NCBI GenBank assembly: GCA_000827495.1
Contig: KN817583.1
Coordinates: forward strand, 99,763-163,762
Source of the DNA: Hypholoma sublateritium FD-334 SS-4
Lineage: Eukaryota; Basidiomycota; Agaricomycetes; Agaricales; Strophariaceae
DNA length: 64,000 bases
Direction: 5' to 3'
Of the stretch, positions 56,537 through 64,000 are shown in pieces. How positions within the stretch are numbered: position 1 is the first letter of the stretch; the number at the start of each line of letters is the position of its first letter. The notes under the pieces were generated by a model, which saw only the letters and a program-made list of their open reading frames with translations, had not been told where the DNA came from and did no database searches. The translations under genes and the position numbers were made by a program.

Positions 56537-59088
56537 TCAGCATTTTTCCCACATCTTGACGGAATCCCTGCAAAATCGCATGAGCACGCATCCAGCAGGC
56601 CCAGTGGAGCACTTACACAACGAGCGAGCGCGAGGCGGGGTCGTTCGTCGACCAACTCGGCAACCACTGGGCCCTCGCTGCCCAGAAGTCCGACATCGCA
56701 GCTAAACAGGTAGCAGCACATCAGTGTGAATTCTAAATCCGGGCAGCAGCAGCAGCAGAAACGCACTGTTTGCTCCGTCCAGCCAGGGCTTCTCGGGCCC
56801 GTCTGGGAACCATCCGTTCGTACCGCCCACCGCGACGTTCATGATGAGGTAGAATTCTAGTAAAAATAAAACAAAGATAAAATCAGAGATGCGCGGGCAG
56901 CGGCGCACAGGCGACGACGTACGCTGATCGAACGGCGCAGCGTTCGTCCCGTTCGCCCACGGATTCGTGAGGATGACCGCCTCCGAGCCATTCTGCACGA
57001 TGCCAGGGAAGTCGCCGCGCTTGAAGAAGGGCTCATTGAAATTAAGCTGCAGCATGTGATGCAGGCGCGTGTCGACGTATATCCGCCTGGCGCAAAAAAG
57101 GCGGCGTGAGCAAGACCACAAACTCTGGAGCTACAGCACATTCGACTCACATGAAGCTCTCGTCCCACTCCAACGCATATGTGTGGAAGCCCTGGTCCCA
57201 GCTGCCCCGGCGCAGGAACCACCAGCCGAATGTCTTTGACACCGCATTGAGCCATGTAACCGGGCCCCAGTTCAGCGAGCCTCGGACGTAGTTCGTGCCC
57301 CTATAAAAGACAATTGATCGCGCATCAGCACCTGTGCGCGCAGAAATAGCATGCGCCGAGTCGGGCAAGGCTGAATGAACGTACTGCTTCGGATAGGTTG
57401 GTCCATTTCCACGTGCCTCCATGATATCGATCTCGCCTGGAAGAGAAGAACAGGAAGGCGTCAGCAAGCCGCAGGGCCATCTTGAGTCCAACGGAAGGCG
57501 CAAACGCCGGTAGAAAGGGGCAGGAAAGGAGAAAGAGGGAAGATAGAGAAAGCTGCCGAATATCGATGACACCAAACGCGCATGGAATCTCGCGAAGTAT
57601 AGGCAGGGCGGGAACACTCACCGCTCATCGGCCACGGTCCATAAGTGTTGTCCACTGGCAGCATCCAGATCGCAGGCCACAGCTGTCCCACTCCACTTAT
57701 TAGCCCCCGAGACACAAAGTTAAAATAAAACAAGGCGCACCCAATCACTGAAAGCAAGAAGTGCGACGTGAGTAAGCTTTCTCGGAGGCGTAGCGCATGG
57801 GACTTACCCGGTTGGGATCTTTGCTCGCACCTCGATCCGACCGTACCGAATGCTCGCCGTCTTGCGCGTGCTAATGCGCGCACTTTGGATGGGATTGATA
57901 ATTTGGTGCGTCGTGATGTTGCTCACTGCCGAGCAGGCGGCCAGGTATGCATTCAGGTCGAAATCTGCATCGGAGCCAATTTGACTGGCATTTACATTTA
58001 CCGGACCCGTTGGGTTCTCAGAGGTATAGGAAAGGCCCTGGGTGATGTTGTATGTACAACCGGTGATGTTGAAGACGGAGCCATTGAGAATCGCTGCCTC
58101 GCCAATGACATCTGACGTGAATGTCGGCGTAATATAAAGGAAGCCGTCCTTGACATATGAATTATTTTCCGAGTTGGTGGTCATTTCAAACTCTCCATTC
58201 CTGCAATAAACGGGTCAGACATCTCGATTCTCGGTCATGAAGAAAAAACGAGCAGACATACCCAAAGCCGCTCATGTCAACCTCGCGGAGGAACAATCCA
58301 TTATCCCCAAAGACACCGTCCTCCGAGTTGAAATCCTCGTCCATAACGGGACATAGATTCCCGGTAAGGAGCGAGACATCATGCCACCCCGTATACGCGC
58401 GAAGAACGCCCGCCCCGATGCCGAGAAACATTGCAGCGTAGGTGATCAAGTATGCAATCCGCGAATACGGATCACGCGTGCCGACCCAAGGTTTGTGCAG
58501 CGTCGTCGAGGGCGTCAGCGCCGTCGACTTGGCGCGCTCGCGTTCGACCTTGACCTCCGAGGGTTGCACCGTGCTGTACATCGTGAGCGGGCGCGTGCGC
58601 GGCGACGCAAACGCCTCGCGCGAGCGAGAAGACAGTGGCCGATTCGAGCTCCCGTAGTCCGTCCCAGGCCGGCTGCTGCTGCCGTAGAACGACGAGTGGT
58701 TTCGCGTGAGGTCGGCGACGCTCGTCGAGACGGAGGTGGCGCCGCTGCGGGGCATGCTGCTGATGGCGCTGGCGCTGCTGACGTCCGGGAACGGGTACGC
58801 GTTCATGCTGTTCGTGCTCATGGGCACCGGGGACGTCCCGGGGGTCTGCTCGGGGGTATAGTAGGCCTGGGTGGAGAAGGTGGTGAACGGGTTCTGGGCA
58901 GGGATGTTGAAGGTGAGGCCGCGGGGGGTGATTGGGGGCGACTCGTGGACGGAGGTGCTGCCCGACGTTGTGCGGAGGTGGGTCGAGGTCCTGTTGTTAT
59001 CATTTTCAGGATCAGATGCGCCCTCGCCGATGAGGAATTTAGGCTGGGGTGGGGCGAGCTTCTCGGTCTCCGCTGCTGCTGGAGGCAT
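56537..59088 (-). CDS. Kre6/Skn1-type beta-1,6-glucan synthesis protein (GH16)
   Basis: Type II membrane protein of the secretory pathway needed for beta-1,6-glucan assembly in the fungal wall. ATG 59088 (MPPAAAETEKLAPPQPKFLI). A cytosolic Ser/Thr/Pro-rich head of about 200 residues precedes the membrane helix IAYLITYAAMFLGIGAGVL. After YTGWHDVSLLTGNLCPVMDE begins the family domain: MTTNSENNSYVKDGFLYITP, SARISTRKTASIRYGRIEVR, WLWPAIWMLPVDNTYGPWPM, the GH16 active-site motif GEIDIMEARGN with Glu-x-Asp-x-x-Glu, SLNWGPVTWLNAV, FHTYALEWDESFM, IYVDTRLHHML, EFYLIMNVAVGGTNGWFP and SDFWAARAQWLPSW, ending VKMWEKC. The stop is TGA 56539-56537. Nine or so exons, no damage seen. Potential N-glycosylation sites are frequent in the lumenal part (NGSVFNITGCTYNIT). 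Kre6 and Skn1 cannot be told apart here. Confidence 0.92.
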
Positions 59089-61769
59089 TGTCGAATACGA
59101 ACAGACAACCGCCGTATTAGATGAAGCGAGCCTTCAAAAGCCGAATCACAGATGCTTGATTATAAGAGCATCCTTAACCGCTGTGATAACATCACCGAGC
59201 GTTCACTCTCCTGTTCCTGCACTTTGAGCCCCGAATGGTGCGAACGATCTGCCCGTTATACATCGATCTCGTGCTTCTTTTCTTAGCCCTCATCAGGATT
59301 CCATCCAGATTGTCTGTGAATGCGTGTGAGTCCAGCATCCGCCCGCCAGTGAGACCGTCAATTATTCATAGTCATCACCCGACGACGGAACAACGATTGC
59401 AACATTTTTCGCACAAGACATGTCCCAAGAGGCTGGAGATCGGCTTTGCATGTACATCAATACATATCCCAACAACAGGATGAAATGTAGAAACACTGAC
59501 AGACATGCAATCCCAGGTAGTGCGGTGGACAGGCCTGGGCATATGCCTCGCCAGAGGTACGCTTCTCCGTTTGTCGAGCGACTTGTTCGGCAGAACCGTA
59601 CTGGCACCAGATGTTTGCCACATGTCGCAATTCAAGGCAAGGCTCTAAAAACATTCGTGAAAATCATGGCTTACAGCGTCGCTGATTTCGCAACAACGCC
59701 CAGCGCATGATCCACGCTGGTCGGGAGGGCGTCGAAGACAGAATCCAGCGCTCGAAGACTGTATGTAATACAACGTGCAGTGTAAAGCCACTTTGTCGCA
59801 GACGGCACAATACGCGGCGGATTCAAAGGGCACTTCGGTATCTCGCTAAGGAAGCTTCCGTTCTGGGCCTTCATTCACTCCCCAACATAACGAAAGCCCA
59901 CAGGAAACACGCGCCATGGAGCATGTTCTAGTGAAACATGGGGTGCGCAGTGCGCACCGCGCCTCATGCGCCCAGGGCAAGAAGCATCCGGAATCACAAA
60001 GAGCCAGGGACCCGTCCTTCACAAACGACATAACTCTGATTCAGAGCTGGGTAGAGAATAGATTCCAGAAGCGAAGAGGCACAGTCGGTCGTCTTCGCTT
60101 GCCTGATAACGCCCGTGGCACAGCCAGCCAACCTGGAGGAAACGCGCATTGATGGGGATTGTACTCAGCCGGCCGCAGTCCGCGGATTCAGCCTGCAGGA
60201 TCCACAATTCAGCAGCATGGAAGTGCAAGGGAGGCCTTGGGAATTCCGGGCGGCGATAGAAGCCTATTTGCCTGCCAGAGAGATTGATGGCTGCCGCACA
60301 GTTAAGCTGATAGCCTGCCTGGGAACCGCACGATGTCTTCGGGTACGTAGGATTACAGGTCGGCGAGTATCCCAAGCGATGTCACCACGATTACGAGCAG
60401 CAGCAGTGGATTGAGCTATGCCGGGAGCAGCTCTACGCTGGCAGAGGGCGCTGGTCACCGAGAGAGTCGACGCGGAAAACTGGCAGAAAGCGCCAGCGAA
60501 TGCATCACGACCACCGGCTTTTGCCACATACGAACAAATAGCGGCTTCTCGGCAATGTCCAGTGTCTCCATAAGCGGCAGAAGGCGGCAGACATTTCCTA
60601 GTCCCAAAAATAGACGCAGCACACCCTTTTTCGACATAAATTACCACATAGGTTAAGGGTCGCGCCCACCGAGAATCGTGGAAGTTGTCCAGTAGAGATA
60701 ACACAGGCTCTGGTCGTAATAATCAGCCACCACATTGTAATACATATACACTCCACCAACGCTGACAGCCCCGGAAAAGAGCGATAGGTATACGATGGCC
60801 ATCGATGGGCCTCGACTCGAAAGCCGCCGCGTAATATTAATAAAACTGAACACCCGAATCCAGATACGATCTCGAATTCGAAATCCTGAGAAGCACATTC
60901 CTACCCTACTGGGAAAGTACGGTGTTCAACGAATATAGCCCGCCAGGTATGTTATTTACGGGAAACGCGAAATGAAGCATTACTTACCAAAGGCGTCAGC
61001 ACCTGCGTAGCCAGTGACTCATCATATATTGTCTATGCCATCCATATCATGATAGATAGATATTACAGGCGCGGCGGCTAATCTGGCAGGCAGTCACCAC
61101 TTACTTTTCTCCGCGCCTGACTTGCAAAATACACCATCGGAGGCACCTAGGCCCAGGCATTGCCTCAAGATGCGGAATGCAGAGACTCCAACAGCGGGTA
61201 ATCACCATCAGCGTCCAACAGCTCCCAACGTACAGCAAGCGGCGATTGGCCGCCTGACGTGCAGATGCGACGTCGGTCGCTAAAAATGTAAAATGCAGCG
61301 CTCCGACCGGGACACCCACGCCAGGCAGGTCCTGCTCCGTCCTGTCTTCCGCGCACAGCAATTACTGCATGCGCGTAATTAGATATAGGCTAGCGCGCCG
61401 CAGGGCTCTGCATACGCGGTTCTGAGTACAGCGCAGCGCACTCTACCGCGCAAGGCACAGGGGAATTGACCGCGTAAATGAAAACAAATCAATACTTGAT
61501 TGAAGAAGCAGCCCAGCTCGCAAATCAGCGCGCCATTGGCCTGTTCCCCTCTGTTCCGGTGCCGGGGACCGTGTCTTTCCGCGCCTGTCAAGCAATTTAT
61601 AATCTCTTACGGCTGTTGGGCATGATCTGCCCAGCGAGCCGTGCGGCCTCCCAGCCACATGAACAATCAGAGATAAGTAGTCACGCCGAAGCGTCCGAAT
61701 CCTACACGCCCGACAGGCGTACAAAGAACACTGACAAGGCAGCCTCAGCCCATCCAGCAGGGAAGAAGT
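59089..61769. other. Gene-poor stretch
   Basis: Promoter of the GH16 gene at the left. No frame here resembles a known family and no exon chain could be built. 61270-61450 is GC-rich. Probably old decayed sequence. Confidence 0.45.
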
Positions 61770-62095
61770 ACTCCTCTCTGTCTCTACCAAAAAAGTGTGC
61801 ATGTATTGTCCTGTATTTTTCGTCATTAACCTACATGAAGGGGAATGCAGTGCAGACAGCGCGGTGGCAGCCTATCACAGCCAGTGGGGCCCGTATTCCT
61901 GTCTCTTTCTACTATCTTGCACACTGTATTGTCCTGTATTTTCTGTGATTCACCGAGATGAAGAGAATGTAGACGCATATAGGGCGGCTACAGCCTATCA
62001 CAGGCAGTGGGGGCATTAACCCTGTCTCTCTCTATCGTTCACTGTATTGTCCTGTATTTCCTGCGATTCACGAAGTCGAGAACGGATGCACGCAT
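61770..62095. repeat. Tandem repeat, period about 120 bp, about 2.7 copies
   Basis: TGTATTGTCCTGTATTT recurs at 61802, 61925 and 62043 (spacing 123 and 118). Between the copies GCCTATCACAGCCAGTGGGG (second: GCCTATCACAGGCAGTGGGG) and CCTGTCTCT are also repeated. The first, partial unit begins near 61770. Units have diverged by point changes and small indels. No coding potential is conserved between units. Confidence 0.8.
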
Positions 62096-64000
62096 TCTAT
62101 TACTGTCGAGGCACTTCCGTTGTACTTATCAATAGCCCGCCGAATTAGTCACTCGACTTGATCCCGCATGCATCCCGCGCGTCTTGACCACTGCACGCGT
62201 GGTGATATCAAGCGTCTATCTGCCACGGAAAAACAGAAAAAAGGCCGCCGAAGCCTCTGGACAGTGTCTTCTTTGTTAGCCGTGCTATCGGAGACATACC
62301 CTGTCCTGCTAAAAATGATATCGATGCAAAAACAGACAGACATCAGCATCGCGAAGGAGGCAGCATAAGTGACCTCCAGGTACTGGGAAATTGCATTATG
62401 AAAATAATGAAGAGGTATAATTAAGAAGCACGGCACCAGAGCACGATAAGCGATGTCGGGACGCTTGCGCCTTGACGGTATCACCCATTTGTGGTCTATG
62501 CTGGCCTGTGCCGCAGGCACTGTCTCCAACCACCGACGCACAGTCATTTTGAACCCAGAAAATGTACGGATGCCATATCGCCTTCATCAGAAAATCAGGA
62601 AGAGCGAACACTGTCTTCGCCGATGCGTTTCAGTGGGAAAGAGTGGGCAGTGACTCGTATTGCATGTTCTGGATATTCTGGAATTACACAGACACATCAT
62701 CAGTTGATTGTGCAGAGAATGCGCCGCTAATGCTTCCATATAAGCGTCATACAGTGACAACAAGAAGATGTAATGGACAAGGCAATGACGGAGCTCCTGA
62801 AACTGCGGGAATAGGTGGTGATTCTTGAATTGATGCTGCAAAATTTGCTGGCTTGGCCCGACCTCCATGTTCACTGTCCTGGAAAGACAGATAGAAGCCA
62901 CTATCGCTATCAGGCGCCGCAATGAGTGAAAATGTAAGTATCCAGAGAAGAAGATAGCCTCATGATAAATGAACAGCGGCGCCTGCAGCGTCTTCGCGAC
63001 GGAGCGACGGCATCGCGAGCTCTCCCATGTCGCCGGAGATCGCTCACTGCGAAAGATGGGCAGTCCGAGCCTCCGTACGGCCGCACTGTATTCTCGAAGA
63101 ACACTGATTTATCCATGTCTGGCTGATGAAATCATTGCGAACCCAAGAGCGCGACGACGTACCCGGAGATTTCTGGCCGACAGGCGCCCACTTGCACAGC
63201 AGCTATGGTTTTAGCATTTATCGCTCCAGTAGATATTGTGCGATAAGCTGACATCCAGATTATCATTTAGTAATATTGCAACGCGGCAGCTGCTGGACCC
63301 AGGCGATAGGTGTTCGGATGGTGCCACGGACAAGCCACGGACCGTCCTTTTCGCCTAGCTGACTTGAACGTGAGGATCAATGAGTTCGTTTAATAGAGGG
63401 ATAGACTAGGTACCAGGTCGGGATTTTCATTTTGTCAGGTCCGGCTGGCCTAGTATGAATGCGACCAACCATATACAGGTGATGGGCGCTTGAGGAACCG
63501 TCGGCAGACGTCATTACTAGGGCCCGCCCCTGCAAGGTGCGCGGCGGCTCAAGCATAAGTAGTTGGAGCAGGGAGCAATCAGAAGTGCGGCCGCACGAGG
63601 TGCAGAGCAACTTACGTGCTTTTTCTATCTGAGCTGGGCGCATTATTCGGGGCGGCGGTTGCGGCGACAGAGCGTACAGCGTGCAGAGACAGAGCGCGCC
63701 GACATATCGGAGATCTGGCAAGGCCACTGCCAAATAGAGCCACGCAACGTCTTGTTCTTCGTGTCGACTCGTTCACGATCAGTCACACGTCCATGTCAAA
63801 GCTAGCCGCCTGGCGACATATCCCTTGTCTGTTCCGAGCGAAACCGGCTGAAATCTGGGCTCGCAGGCTCTTGTGCTGCACATTCTTGCGATGTTTCGTC
63901 TCTGAACTCTTCCGATGGGATGCTGCCAGCCTGCCACTTTTTATAATGATCTGATCCTTCATTGGATGCTACCTTTGCGCTAGCTCTGACCCAGTACGTT
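62096..64000. other. Gene-poor stretch to window end
   Basis: Short frames only, none recognisable; several TTATT and TATA-like tracts. A gene could begin beyond the right edge. Confidence 0.4.

Noticed and set aside
58381..59124. Plus-strand frame of 247 codons over the GH16 gene head
   Set aside because: Antisense shadow of the Ser/Pro-rich N-terminal exon of the Kre6/Skn1 gene.
1..64000. CRISPR arrays, bacterial defence systems, phage or autonomous retrotransposon genes
   Set aside because: No regularly spaced repeats, no reverse transcriptase, integrase or transposase motifs and no bacterial gene structure were seen.

Overview
The window reads as nuclear DNA of a basidiomycete fungus, most likely an Agaricomycete. 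The genes are split by many short introns (mostly 45-70 nt, GT-AG, a few apparently GC-AG). Coding exons are GC-richer than introns and spacers, and several genes belong to families expanded in mushrooms (DUF6533- and DUF6534-type seven-helix proteins, P450s, plant-type O-methyltransferases, UbiA prenyltransferases). No tRNA, rRNA, CRISPR array, bacterial operon or recognisable autonomous transposon was seen. Exon boundaries were read by eye from splice signals and protein family fit, so start codons and small exons carry error.

Layout. 0.8-4.9 kb, minus: a Met22/HAL2-type 3'(2'),5'-bisphosphate nucleotidase and a DHA1 drug/H+ antiporter of the MFS. 7.3-11.1 kb: a phosphoinositide-specific phospholipase C (plus), convergent with the SMC5/6 subunit Nse3 (minus). 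11.4-14.2 kb: a seven-helix membrane protein (minus) and a small serine-rich protein with one membrane segment (plus). 14.9-15.5 kb: a decayed O-methyltransferase. 18.0-19.4 kb: a UbiA prenyltransferase without a mitochondrial leader. 21.5-22.5 kb: a DUF6534 gene with its middle deleted. 23.0-25.8 kb: a large conserved multi-pass membrane protein. 26.1-30.0 kb: a 1,203-residue FHA/coiled-coil/tail-anchor protein. 31-38.5 kb: a second decayed O-methyltransferase, a MITE-like element, a strong DNA hairpin and the intact O-methyltransferase. 40.1-42.0 kb: a DUF6533 protein. 42.7-44.9 kb: a cytochrome P450. 45.5-47.7 kb: a proline/serine-rich membrane protein. 48.0-53.4 kb, minus: the mRNA-export scaffold Sac3. 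56.5-59.1 kb, minus: a Kre6/Skn1-type GH16 beta-glucan synthesis protein. 59.1-64.0 kb: gene-poor, with a tandem repeat of about 120 bp.

How the genes relate. Core genes (Nse3, Sac3, Kre6/Skn1, Met22, PLC) alternate with accessory genes (MFS pump, UbiA, O-methyltransferase, P450, seven-helix proteins). The UbiA, O-methyltransferase and P450 genes could serve one specialised pathway, but they are spread over 27 kb with unrelated genes between them and no backbone synthase is visible, so this stays a hypothesis. The best-supported unusual features are the O-methyltransferase family (one intact copy and two DNA-level relics that keep intron sequence), the 443-bp MITE-like element, the 92-bp hairpin, two likely GC-AG introns and the internally deleted DUF6534 gene. 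No previously undescribed multi-gene system could be demonstrated from sequence alone.
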